This document shows, one piece after another, positions 1 through 6,798 of a DNA stretch of 10,448 nt. The stretch is from an uncultured Candidatus Pelagibacter sp. (lineage in GTDB: Bacteria; Pseudomonadota; Alphaproteobacteria; Pelagibacterales; Pelagibacteraceae). Both the position numbers and the translations under genes were made by a program. The stretch's first letter is position 1. The number at the start of each line of letters is the position of its first letter. The stretch is from the NCBI GenBank assembly GCA_905612385.1, contig CAJQRR010000005.1:1-10448 (forward strand). The letters run 5' to 3'. The notes below the pieces were generated by a model, which was not told the origin of the DNA, did not search any database, and saw only the letters and a program-made list of their open reading frames with translations.

Positions 1-238
1 AGTACTTGATTTTAAGAAACTATCTAAGATCAACTATATTTCTAATGGCGATGATTATCAGATTTTATTTACAGCCTCAAAAAATAAGATAGGAATCATA
101 AAGAAAATAGCTTCTAATTGTAGAGTTAAGCTTACAAAAATTGGCTCAATCCAAAGCTATGTTGAGAAATCATCCATTATTGATGGCAAAAATCTTCAAA
201 TATCCCTTAAAAACAAGGGTTATTTTCATAAGTTTTAG
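1..238 (+). CDS. thiL: Thiamine-monophosphate kinase, C-terminal part (5' end outside the window)
   Basis: Reading from base 2, an open frame runs from the window edge to a TAG at 236-238, giving 78 residues. ThiL phosphorylates thiamine monophosphate to the active cofactor thiamine diphosphate in the cytoplasm. The visible part carries NGDDYQILFTA, matching the ThiL C-terminal signature (G)GDDYELLFT, followed by a short segment containing LTKIGSI, matching the family's usual 'ITxIG' strand. The location supports the call: in many alphaproteobacteria thiL closes the rib-nusB-thiL group and hppA lies just downstream, as here. The start codon and the ATP-binding N-terminal half are not in the window. 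The motif is short but distinctive, so the family call is fairly firm. Confidence 0.85.
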   Translation, partial: VLDFKKLSKINYISNGDDYQILFTASKNKIGIIKKIASNCRVKLTKIGSIQSYVEKSSIIDGKNLQISLKNKGYFHKF

Positions 239-249
239 CAAGTTAAATA

Positions 250-277
250 TTGCCTTTTATTGCTTTTTTTGTATTGT
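250..277 (+). promoter_or_regulatory. Candidate sigma70-type promoter for hppA
   Basis: TTGCCT at 250-255 and TATTGT at 272-277 are separated by 16 bases and lie about 50 bases upstream of the hppA ATG. Each hexamer matches the consensus at 4 of 6 positions. In such AT-rich DNA similar pairs arise by chance, so this is only a suggestion. If transcription instead starts upstream of 251 (for example read-through from thiL), the leader could form the hairpin described in the findings. Confidence 0.3.
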
Positions 278-316
278 GCGGACTTTAAATAATAAAATTT
301 TAACAACCAAACAACT

Positions 317-323
317 AAAAAGG
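317..323 (+). promoter_or_regulatory. Ribosome binding site of hppA
   Basis: AAAAAGG sits 4 bases before the ATG at 328, which is close spacing for a Shine-Dalgarno (AGG core). It supports 328 as the start. The same bases are complementary to 251-258, so they could be masked in a longer transcript. Confidence 0.5.
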
Positions 324-327
324 CATC

Positions 328-2433
328 ATGAACCCACTTATTGAAACAATATTACTTTACACCATAGCAGCAGGATCACTTGCAATCGTTTATGGTTTTT
401 TTACTGGTTTAAATATTCTTAATCTGAGTGCTGGAAATGCAAAAATGCAAGAAATTGCATCTGCAATTCAAATTGGTGCTAAAGCTTATTTAACAAGACA
501 ATATAAAACGATAGCCGTGGTTGGAGTTGTTGTTTTAGTTATTATTTGCTGGGTGTTTAGTCCGCTAGTTGGTCTTGGTTACTTTATTGGTGCAACATTA
601 TCTGGAATAGCTGGATATGTTGGAATGCTTGTTTCAGTTCAAGCTAATGTAAGAACTGCTGAAGCTTCAAGAAAAGGTTTAGCGAGTGGACTTGCTGTAG
701 CTTTTAAATCAGGTGCTGTCACTGGTATGCTTGTTGCTGGTTTAGCTCTACTAGCTATAGCAGTTTATTATTATATTTTATTAAGAATGGGCGTTGCTGA
801 CAGAGAAGTAGTTAATGCATTGGTTGCATTAGGTTTTGGTGCTTCATTAATATCAATTTTTGCAAGATTAGGTGGTGGAATTTTTACTAAAGGTGCTGAT
901 GTTGGCGCTGACTTGGTTGGTAAAGTTGAAGCTGGAATACCCGAGGATGATCCTAGAAACCCAGCGGTTATTGCAGATAACGTTGGAGACAATGTCGGTG
1001 ATTGTGCTGGAATGGCTGCAGATTTATTTGAAACTTATGCTGTAACTATTGTTGCAACAATGGTTTTATCTTCAATATTTTTTGTAGGTGATATGAATAT
1101 GATGATCTACCCTTTAACAATTGGTGGAGCTTGTATTTTAACTTCAATTTTAGGAACTTTCTTTGTTAAACTTGGAAGAAGCAAGAATGTTATGAATGCT
1201 TTATATAAAGGATTTGTAGTGTCTGCTGTTTCTTCATTAGTAATTTTATACCCCGTAACTGATTATGTAATTGGTTTTACAAGTGAGTATACTGTTAATG
1301 GTAAAAGCTTTACTGGCATGAGTTTATATTATTGTGGAATAATTGGTTTAGTTATTACTGGTTTATTAATTTGGATTACTGAATACTACACTGGAACAGA
1401 ATACAGACCAGTGAGAAGTATTGCAAAATCTTCAACAACAGGGCATGGAACAAATGTTATTCAAGGATTAGCTGTTTCTATGGAAGCTACAGCGATACCT
1501 GCATTAATTATTGTTGCTGGGATTTTAGCTACAAACTCAATTGCTGGTCTTTACGGTATTGCGATATCTGTTACTACAATGTTAGCTTTAGCTGGAATGG
1601 TTGTTGCTCTTGATGCTTATGGTCCAGTGACTGACAACGCTGGTGGTATTGCTGAAATGGCTAAATTACCAAACAATGTAAGAAAGACTACCGATGCATT
1701 GGATGCAGTAGGTAACACAACTAAAGCTGTTACAAAAGGTTATGCAATTGGTTCAGCTGGTTTGGGTGCATTAGTTTTATTTGCAGCTTACGTTGAAGAT
1801 ATTAAACATTTTTCTGGCACGGCAGGATCTAAATTAGAGGGAATAGTCGTAACTTTTGACTTAACTAATCCTTATGTCGTTGTTGGTTTATTAATTGGTG
1901 GAATGCTTCCATATTTATTTGGATCAATGGGCATGCAAGCCGTAGGCAGAGCAGGTGGAGCCGTAGTTGTAGAGGTTAGAAGACAATTTAAAAAGTTCCC
2001 AGGAATTATGAAGGGTACTCAAAAACCAGATTATGCCAAACTTGTTGATTTATTAACTCAAGCTGCAATTAAAGAGATGGTAATACCATCTTTACTTCCA
2101 GTTTTATCACCAATAGTTTTATATTTTGTAATTCTACCTATCGGTGGTCAAGCTGAAGCGTTAGCTGCTGTTGGTGCAATGTTACTCGGTGTGATCATAA
2201 CCGGTCTGTTCGTTGCTGTTTCAATGACCGCAGGTGGTGGAGCTTGGGATAATGCTAAAAAATATATCGAAGATGGTAATCACGGTGGAAAAGGTTCTGA
2301 AGCACATAAAGCTGCAGTAACTGGTGATACTGTTGGAGATCCCTATAAAGATACAGCTGGTCCAGCAGTTAACCCGATGATTAAAATTACAAATATTGTA
2401 GCTTTATTACTATTGGCTGTAATTGCTGGTTAA
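328..2433 (+). CDS. hppA: Membrane-bound proton-pumping pyrophosphatase, K+-independent type
   Basis: This 701-residue, highly hydrophobic protein is full length for the M-PPase family, which has about 16 membrane helices. It couples hydrolysis of cytoplasmic pyrophosphate to proton export across the inner membrane. The substrate-site motifs are intact: [14 protein letters not shown] at 188-201, DNVGDNVGD at 217-225, [10 protein letters not shown] from 636, and [10 protein letters not shown] at 667-676. The segment [10 protein letters not shown] at 462-471 has Lys466 and Thr469. In this family Lys at that position (instead of Ala) marks K+-independent enzymes, which pump protons rather than sodium; that part is family knowledge applied to the visible residues. 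It follows thiL and converges with the bamE-like gene, with only 7 bases between the two stop codons. A short SD precedes the ATG. It probably recovers energy from biosynthetic pyrophosphate. Confidence 0.97.
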   Translation: MNPLIETILLYTIAAGSLAIVYGFFTGLNILNLSAGNAKMQEIASAIQIGAKAYLTRQYKTIAVVGVVVLVIICWVFSPLVGLGYFIGATLSGIAGYVGMLVSVQANVRTAEASRKGLASGLAVAFKSGAVTGMLVAGLALLAIAVYYYILLRMGVADREVVNALVALGFGASLISIFARLGGGIFTKGADVGADLVGKVEAGIPEDDPRNPAVIADNVGDNVGDCAGMAADLFETYAVTIVATMVLSSIFFVGDMNMMIYPLTIGGACILTSILGTFFVKLGRSKNVMNALYKGFVVSAVSSLVILYPVTDYVIGFTSEYTVNGKSFTGMSLYYCGIIGLVITGLLIWITEYYTGTEYRPVRSIAKSSTTGHGTNVIQGLAVSMEATAIPALIIVAGILATNSIAGLYGIAISVTTMLALAGMVVALDAYGPVTDNAGGIAEMAKLPNNVRKTTDALDAVGNTTKAVTKGYAIGSAGLGALVLFAAYVEDIKHFSGTAGSKLEGIVVTFDLTNPYVVVGLLIGGMLPYLFGSMGMQAVGRAGGAVVVEVRRQFKKFPGIMKGTQKPDYAKLVDLLTQAAIKEMVIPSLLPVLSPIVLYFVILPIGGQAEALAAVGAMLLGVIITGLFVAVSMTAGGGAWDNAKKYIEDGNHGGKGSEAHKAAVTGDTVGDPYKDTAGPAVNPMIKITNIVALLLLAVIAG

Positions 2434-2440
2434 GAAAATA

Positions 2441-2905
2441 TTATTTTTTTTTTCTTTTACCTAGTGGGTCATTAATTTTTTGCCTCATACTTGATAAGAA
2501 ATCATAAATAAATGTTTTATTATTATAGTTTGTGTATGATCTCTCTTGAATAAAATCTAGATCTTTCATATTTTTTAGATTTAAAAACTCTTTGCTTTTT
2601 AACAAACCTTTATTGTCGATTTCAACAATAAGAACATTATTTACAGTAATTTCTTCTTTACCAAGTGCTATCAATGAAGAGTGAGTTATTTTTCTTTCTA
2701 TATAAAACCAAAGGTTACTATCAAAAGTGCTTTTGGTGGAGGGTGGGCCCAGTAAATTCAAAATATCATTTTTGTTTGTAAAATTGAGTGTTAATTTTTC
2801 TTGTTTTTTAGCTAAAAATTGAACACCATGATGCTGGTTGATTTTTTTTAAAGTACAAGCAGAAAAAAATAATGCTATTAATAAGAATATAAATAAATTT
2901 TTCAT
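2441..2905 (-). CDS. bamE: BamE/SmpA-like outer-membrane assembly lipoprotein
   Basis: This 154-residue protein has a short basic-hydrophobic signal peptide and a lipobox (FFSAC, Cys17), so it should be a lipid-anchored envelope protein. After the cysteine comes the small SmpA/OmlA-type domain: a KNDILNLLGPPS segment (about residues 47-58) followed by TFDSNLWFYIERK, which resembles the 'GxPs...tFd.n.WyYi' signature of alphaproteobacterial BamE proteins. BamE is an accessory subunit of the BAM complex that inserts beta-barrel proteins into the outer membrane. The C-terminus is lysine-rich and is encoded by a run of ten T on the plus strand (2444-2453), a possible slippage site. The start overlaps the ATG of the divergent gene at 2904, so its promoter must lie inside that gene. 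The family call is good; the subunit assignment is by domain and context. Confidence 0.82.
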   Translation of the reverse strand: MKNLFIFLLIALFFSACTLKKINQHHGVQFLAKKQEKLTLNFTNKNDILNLLGPPSTKSTFDSNLWFYIERKITHSSLIALGKEEITVNNVLIVEIDNKGLLKSKEFLNLKNMKDLDFIQERSYTNYNNKTFIYDFLSSMRQKINDPLGKRKKK

Positions 2906-3371
2906 GAATAAAAACTACATAAATATTTACAATAATTTAGTTAAATTAACTAGAAATAAAGAATTATATAAGGATTTTAAAAACCAAGACACATTTTCAG
3001 ATAGAATGATTTTTTTCCTTCTTCATTTTGCTTTTTTCTTGAAAATATATAAAGAAAGTAACGATAAAAAGCTTTTACAGGAAATTTATGATTTTATTTT
3101 TAGACAAATGGAGTTGAGCATTAGAGAGATTGGTTACGGCGATCAATCTATAAATAAGAAAATGAAAGACTATTTAAATTTGTTCTATGGTATGATTGAT
3201 AAAATACACGATTGGGATGAACTAATATTAGAATCAAGAGCCCTTCTTTTGGAAAATTTTTTAGATAATGCTAAAAATACCGACCATTTGGCCTTATATT
3301 TTGAAAAATATAGGTTAAACTTAACAAATAATACTTTAAATTCTTATATAAAAGGTGTAGTTAAACATTAA
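2904..3371 (+). CDS. Ubiquinol-cytochrome c reductase assembly chaperone (CBP3/UQCC1 family)
   Basis: The protein has 155 residues. Its core [15 protein letters not shown] (74-88) followed by FYGM (94-97) matches the hallmark of the ubiquinol-cytochrome c chaperone domain, in which bacterial members read roughly 'lREmGvGDlsvpkrMk..aeaFYGR'. Mitochondrial Cbp3/UQCC1 helps assemble cytochrome b into respiratory complex III; a similar bc1 role is inferred here. In alphaproteobacteria this gene is typically divergent from bamE and upstream of the plsX cluster, exactly as here. I chose the ATG at 2904 over an in-frame ATG at 2838: the earlier start would add 22 residues lying wholly antisense to the bamE signal peptide and lacking domain similarity. 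No clear SD is present. rpmF starts 7 bases after the stop. Confidence 0.85.
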
Positions 3372-3378
3372 TTTTATT

Positions 3379-3561
3379 ATGGCTGTACCAAAACGTAAAC
3401 AATCCCCGTCAAGAACTGGAATGAGAAGAGCTCAGAATATGAAGTTCAAATCAACTAATATCGTTGAGGATAAAAAATCTGGTGAATACAGATTGCCTCA
3501 TCACCTAGATCTTAAAACTGGAATGTACAGAGGTAGACAAGTTTTAGATCCTAAGGAATAA
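3379..3561 (+). CDS. rpmF: 50S ribosomal protein L32
   Basis: This 60-residue basic protein begins [18 protein letters not shown], the near-invariant L32 N-terminus, and contains the central [15 protein letters not shown] segment typical of the family. It is normal length and has no cysteines, so it is the non-zinc form. L32 is a small structural protein of the large ribosomal subunit. It lies between the bc1 chaperone gene and plsX. The rpmF-plsX pairing is widespread in bacteria, usually with a DUF177/YceD gene immediately upstream; no such gene is found here. It is probably co-transcribed with the genes on both sides, with gaps of 7 and 15 bases. Confidence 0.97.
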
Positions 3562-3576
3562 CCACTTCAATCTCAA

Positions 3577-4581
3577 ATGAATAAAACAATCAAAATTGCA
3601 GTTGATGCAATGGGGGGCGACGGTTCGCCAAAAAAAGTTATTGATGGTATTAATCATCATTTTAATAATAATAAAAATTCATTTTATCAAATTTTTGGGG
3701 ACAAAGATAAAATCACCCCACACATTAAAAACAATTTAACAAACTCTTCTTTTGAGATAATCCATACAATGGATACTGTTAAAGACACTGACAGCCCATT
3801 AGAAGGTGCTAAACGTGGAAAAAATACCAGCATGTGGTTGGCTATCCAAAGTGTTAAAGATAAAAAATCTGATGTAGTAATATCTGCAGGTAACACAGGA
3901 GCCTTACTAGTTATATCTAAGCTAAACCTTAAAATGATTGAGAATATTGATAAACCAGCTTTATCTGCTTTATGGCCTAATAAAACTGGTATGAGTGTAG
4001 TTCTTGATTTAGGAGCCAATATTGAATGCAGTCCAAAAAATTTAATTGATTTTTCAATAATGGGTTCTTCATTATTTAAATCTCTATATCCACAAGATAA
4101 TGCAAAAGTTGCTCTACTAAACATAGGTTCTGAGGAGTTTAAGGGCAATGAAACTATCAAAGAAACATATCAGCAATTAAATCAAAGAGATAACCATGAC
4201 TTTGAATTTAAGGGCTATATAGAAGGTAATCAATTAATGAATGGAGATGTAAATGTTATTGTTGCTGATGGTTTTACCGGTAATGTTGCTTTAAAAACTG
4301 CCGAAGGTACGGCAAATTTTATTACAGGTGAACTTAAAAAAGCAATGACTGGAAGTATAATTGGTAAACTTTCATCCCTATTAAACATTTCTAATTTAAA
4401 GAAATTTAAAGCAAGATTAGATCCAAGGCTATATAATGGTGCTATATTTATTGGCCTAGACTCACCGGTAATTAAAAGCCATGGAGGTACAGATTATATT
4501 GGTTTTTCAAACTCTTTAAGTGTTTGTACTAAAATTGTAAGTGGTAATTTAATAGAAAAAATTAGAAATAATATAAATTAA
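3577..4581 (+). CDS. plsX: Phosphate acyltransferase PlsX
   Basis: The 334-residue length is normal for PlsX. This peripheral membrane enzyme converts acyl-ACP and phosphate to acyl-phosphate, the donor used by PlsY in the first step of phospholipid synthesis. Family motifs are present in order: IAVDAMGGDGSP (7-18), SAGNTGALL, VVLDLGANIEC, LLNIGSEEFKGNE and VADGFTGNVALKTAEG, then a C-terminal GGTDYIGFSNSL in place of the usual 'HGssd..af.nAi'. The ATG at 3577 is the only start that keeps the conserved N-terminus. No SD is evident. The last base of its TAA is the first base of the ihfA ATG (TAATG), indicating translational coupling. fabH, the common gene between plsX and ihfA, is absent. Confidence 0.96.
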   Translation: MNKTIKIAVDAMGGDGSPKKVIDGINHHFNNNKNSFYQIFGDKDKITPHIKNNLTNSSFEIIHTMDTVKDTDSPLEGAKRGKNTSMWLAIQSVKDKKSDVVISAGNTGALLVISKLNLKMIENIDKPALSALWPNKTGMSVVLDLGANIECSPKNLIDFSIMGSSLFKSLYPQDNAKVALLNIGSEEFKGNETIKETYQQLNQRDNHDFEFKGYIEGNQLMNGDVNVIVADGFTGNVALKTAEGTANFITGELKKAMTGSIIGKLSSLLNISNLKKFKARLDPRLYNGAIFIGLDSPVIKSHGGTDYIGFSNSLSVCTKIVSGNLIEKIRNNIN

Positions 4582-4889
4582 TGGCTAAGGTGAATTTAAC
4601 TAAAAAAGATTTAATAAACTCTGTCTATATGCAAATTGGATTTTCAAAGAATATATCAGAAAATTTAATAAATGATTTTTTATTAACAATTGTAGAAAAT
4701 TTAAAAAATGAAAAAAAATTGAAACTATCAAAATTTGGTACTTTCTCGATAAGATCAAAAAAAAGTAGGATTGGTAGAAACCCCAAAACTAAAGAGCAAA
4801 AAACTATATCAAACAGAAATGTTGTTCTATTTAAAGCCTCTAAAGAATTTAAAAATTTAGTAAATTTTAGGAATGATACACAAAAGTAA
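4581..4889 (+). CDS. ihfA: Integration host factor alpha subunit (HU/IHF family)
   Basis: This 102-residue HU/IHF-fold protein has LTKKDLINSVYMQIGFSKN at the N-terminus, the GTFSIRSKKSRIGRNPKTKE beta-arm region (about 53-72) and a C-terminal SNRNVVLFKASKEFKNLVN. The GRNPKT motif (65-70) in the arm carries the proline that intercalates into DNA to bend it. IHF works as an alpha/beta heterodimer in nucleoid organisation and transcription control. The alpha assignment rests on the sequence and on its place between plsX and a MerR gene, a conserved alphaproteobacterial order. It overlaps plsX by 1 base and the downstream gene by 17 bases. A generic HU annotation is the only realistic alternative. 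Confidence 0.9.
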   Translation: MAKVNLTKKDLINSVYMQIGFSKNISENLINDFLLTIVENLKNEKKLKLSKFGTFSIRSKKSRIGRNPKTKEQKTISNRNVVLFKASKEFKNLVNFRNDTQK

Positions 4890-5250
4890 TAAAGCCTATA
4901 AGTCTATTGGAGAGGTTGCTAAAATTCTAAATTTAGTAAATGAAAAAAAAGGAACCCTGAATACTCACACTATTCGTTTTTGGGAAAAAGAATTTAAGCA
5001 AATTAAGCCAAATATATTAAATGGTAATAGACGATACTATAATAATGAAACAATTGAGATTTTAAAAAAAGTTAAATATCTCCTTAAAGATCAAGGAATG
5101 ACAATTAATGGAGCTAAAAAAGTTCTTAATTCTGATAAATCTTTAAAACTTGACGAATTACCAAATAATTCTATAAATGCTGATTATAGTATAAAAAATA
5201 AACTTAAGAAGATTTCAGACTTAATAAAACAAATAAAAAACTTAAAATAA
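4873..5250 (+). CDS. MerR-family transcriptional regulator
   Basis: The protein has 125 residues with an N-terminal winged-helix domain: YKSIGEVAKILN (9-20) as helix-turn-helix, THTIRFWEKEF (31-41) matching the MerR 'lRyWE.eF' signature, then NRRYYNNETIEILKKVKYLL and GMTINGAKKVL, the wing and following helices. The C-terminal part (about 90-125) is short, lysine-rich and without cysteines, so there is no sign of a metal-sensing domain. The target and ligand are unknown. A MerR-like gene directly after ihfA is a standing alphaproteobacterial neighbourhood, often annotated only as MerR family. The ATG at 4873 overlaps ihfA by 17 bases, and no later ATG precedes the HTH, so this start is preferred. 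rpmG begins 1 base after the stop. Confidence 0.88.
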   Translation: MIHKSNKAYKSIGEVAKILNLVNEKKGTLNTHTIRFWEKEFKQIKPNILNGNRRYYNNETIEILKKVKYLLKDQGMTINGAKKVLNSDKSLKLDELPNNSINADYSIKNKLKKISDLIKQIKNLK

Positions 5251-5251
5251 T

Positions 5252-5443
5252 ATGGCAAAAAAAACACACGTTAAAGTTAGATTGGTACCTGAAGCTAAAC
5301 CTGATAGTCCATATTTTTATTATGTTAAAAAACCAGCTGGTGGAGAAAAAGCTAAAGTTAAACTATCAGCTAAAAAATATAATCCTGCTACAAGGAAGCA
5401 CGAAATGTTTGTAGAGAAGAAATTGCCCCCACATAGTAAATAA
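5252..5443 (+). CDS. rpmG: 50S ribosomal protein L33
   Basis: A 63-residue basic protein. The N-terminal AKKTHVKVRLVPEA, the central FYYVKK and the C-terminal KLSAKKYNPATRKHEMFVEKKL align with L33 ('KiklvstA.tgffY.tkKn...k.e.kKYdp..rkHv.fkE.Kik'). It is a few residues longer than the usual 51-56: there are extra residues around KPDSPYF and PAGGEKAKV, and a PPHSK tail. It has no zinc-binding cysteines. It is the last gene of the plus-strand run and lies 1 base after the MerR stop, so it is probably translated from the same mRNA. Two bases separate it from the convergent chorismate mutase, leaving no room for a dedicated terminator. Confidence 0.88.
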   Translation: MAKKTHVKVRLVPEAKPDSPYFYYVKKPAGGEKAKVKLSAKKYNPATRKHEMFVEKKLPPHSK

Positions 5444-5445
5444 TT

Positions 5446-5736
5446 CTATTTTTTTCTAAAATTTCTTTTTTCATAATCAATAAAAGACCAAATCATATTT
5501 TTCCATATTCTGTTTGTGATTTTTGGATCAATTTTTAACTGTATTGATTTTTTTTCAATCTTTTTAAGAATGAAGTTTATTCTTTTTTGATCGATGATTT
5601 CTTTTTTATGAATTTTTACTTTTAATACATCGTTTACTAAATTAGATCTTTTTTTTAACAATTTAAGCAACTCAGTATCGAGCCTATCTAGCTTAATTCT
5701 TATTAAATTTAATTTTTTTTTGTTTATAGGCGACAT
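5446..5736 (-). CDS. Monofunctional chorismate mutase, AroQ type
   Basis: This 96-residue, all-helical and strongly basic protein carries the AroQ pattern IRIKLDRLDTELLKLLKKRSNLV (12-34). It should convert chorismate to prephenate, the branch point to phenylalanine and tyrosine. Against the E. coli P-protein mutase domain I can match Arg13 (R11), Arg30 (R28), Lys41 (K39), Asp49 (D48) and Arg52 (R51). The residue after Arg52 is Ile53, where the reference enzyme has Glu52. The last helix reads RIWKNMIWSFIDYEKR, close to the 'RiWreli.asl..q' ending of alphaproteobacterial mutases. It is convergent with rpmG and divergent from ctaA. No dehydratase or dehydrogenase domain is fused. No SD is visible. 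Confidence 0.85.
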   Translation of the reverse strand: MSPINKKKLNLIRIKLDRLDTELLKLLKKRSNLVNDVLKVKIHKKEIIDQKRINFILKKIEKKSIQLKIDPKITNRIWKNMIWSFIDYEKRNFRKK

Positions 5737-5778
5737 TTAATCAATTGGTTATTAAAGTAATTATTATAAGTATAATTT
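5737..5778. promoter_or_regulatory. Divergent control region between the chorismate mutase gene and ctaA
   Basis: Only 42 bases separate the two start codons. On the plus strand a perfect TATAAT lies at 5771-5776, two bases before the ctaA ATG, with TATAAG just upstream at 5765-5770. TTGGTT at 5745-5750 is a possible -35, but its spacing to either hexamer (20 or 14 bases) is poor. On the minus strand TATAAT also reads at 5768-5763, pointing toward the mutase gene. No SD is seen for either gene. The promoter content is likely, but the exact sites are not resolved. Confidence 0.35.
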
Positions 5779-6798
5779 ATGTTTGTAAATAGCGACACCT
5801 ATATTAAATATTTAAAATTATGGTTAATAACATTATTTTTATTAATTATTCTTATGGTAGCTGTTGGTGGACTTACTAGACTAACTGATTCAGGTTTATC
5901 TATTACTGCTTGGGAGCTCTTTACGGGAATACTTCCACCTCTAAACATTAATGAGTGGAACCTTTATTTCTCTGAATATAAAAAAATTCCAGAATATCAA
6001 AACATAAATTATGGCATGTCTCTAAATGAGTTTAAGGTGATTTTTTATTGGGAATACGCTCATAGATTGTTAGCAAGATTTGTTGGATTATTTACCCTGA
6101 TACCTTTAATTTTATTTAGTCTATATTTTAAAAATACCCAACATTATTCAAATAAATATTATTGGATATTTTTCCTTGTGTGCCTTCAAGGATTTATTGG
6201 TTGGTATATGGTTTCTAGCGGATTAATCCAAAACAATGATGTTAGTCACTTTAGGTTAAGTATACACTTATCTTTAGCCCTATTTATTCTATGTTTAATT
6301 TTTTGGTTTATTTTAAGTATTTATAAAATTAAGAAGTTTGAATTCAAATTTCCAAATTTGCTTTTACTATTCATTCTTAAATTAATTGTTCTACAAATTA
6401 TATTGGGTGCTTTTTTATCAGGTTTAGATGGTGGTCTTATCTATAATTCATGGCCCGATATGAATGGTAGTTTTTTCCCTAGCGATGTTGGCTATTTAGA
6501 TTTATTAAGCAATCAATTATTTAACAATGTATCTATAATTCAATTTTTGCATCGTTTCACAGCTTATTTACTCTTATTCTTTATTCTGATTTTAAATTAT
6601 TTTTTTATAAAAAATAAATTCAATATTAAAAATATTATATTATTTGATATAGCAATTTTGCTTCAAGTTTTTTTAGGAATTGTAACTTTAATTTCTGGTG
6701 TAGAGATAAAGTATGCATCACTACACCAGTTAGGATCAATTTTTGTTTTGACTACCTATCTTATAATTCTATTTAAAAATTCTAACCAACGGCTTTAG
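5779..6798 (+). CDS. ctaA: Heme A synthase (CtaA/COX15)
   Basis: This 339-residue polytopic membrane protein has about eight hydrophobic segments. It oxidises the methyl group of heme O to give heme A for the aa3-type cytochrome oxidase. N-terminal signatures are VAVGGLTRLTDSGLSITAWE and a long periplasmic-type loop ending in FYWEYAHRLLAR. Histidines that fit the family's heme-ligand pattern are His95 (EYAHR), His163 (SIHLSLA), His258 (LHRFTAY) and His316 (SLHQLGS), arranged as two similar halves. The length and the loop match the alphaproteobacterial/mitochondrial COX15 type. The ATG at 5779 is the only reasonable start, because the next Met lies within the first membrane helix. Its 3' end overlaps metY on the opposite strand by 17 bases. 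Confidence 0.94.
   Translation: MFVNSDTYIKYLKLWLITLFLLIILMVAVGGLTRLTDSGLSITAWELFTGILPPLNINEWNLYFSEYKKIPEYQNINYGMSLNEFKVIFYWEYAHRLLARFVGLFTLIPLILFSLYFKNTQHYSNKYYWIFFLVCLQGFIGWYMVSSGLIQNNDVSHFRLSIHLSLALFILCLIFWFILSIYKIKKFEFKFPNLLLLFILKLIVLQIILGAFLSGLDGGLIYNSWPDMNGSFFPSDVGYLDLLSNQLFNNVSIIQFLHRFTAYLLLFFILILNYFFIKNKFNIKNIILFDIAILLQVFLGIVTLISGVEIKYASLHQLGSIFVLTTYLIILFKNSNQRL

Noticed and set aside
305..327. CUAAAAAGG before hppA, resembling the 3' end of SAM-II/SAM-V motifs
   Set aside because: No matching P1 helix or GAUUU...AUUGC loop precedes it, so it is more simply an A-rich Shine-Dalgarno.
141..344. Plus-strand open frame of 67 codons between thiL and hppA
   Set aside because: It overlaps the thiL C-terminus in another frame and the hppA start, and its protein has no recognisable features.
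771..992. Minus-strand open frame inside hppA
   Set aside because: It is a shadow of a highly conserved hppA region, with a low-complexity Ser/Pro/Thr product.
2434..2460. T-rich run after hppA as a possible intrinsic terminator
   Set aside because: There is no GC-containing hairpin before the T run, and the run encodes the lysine tail of the minus-strand lipoprotein.
2838..2903. Upstream ATG that would extend the bc1 chaperone by 22 residues
   Set aside because: The added residues lie antisense to the bamE signal peptide and have no similarity to the chaperone family; the ATG at 2904 matches the domain start.
3687..4160. 157-codon minus-strand open frame inside plsX
   Set aside because: The opposite strand encodes conserved PlsX motifs along the same stretch, and the antisense product shows no family resemblance.
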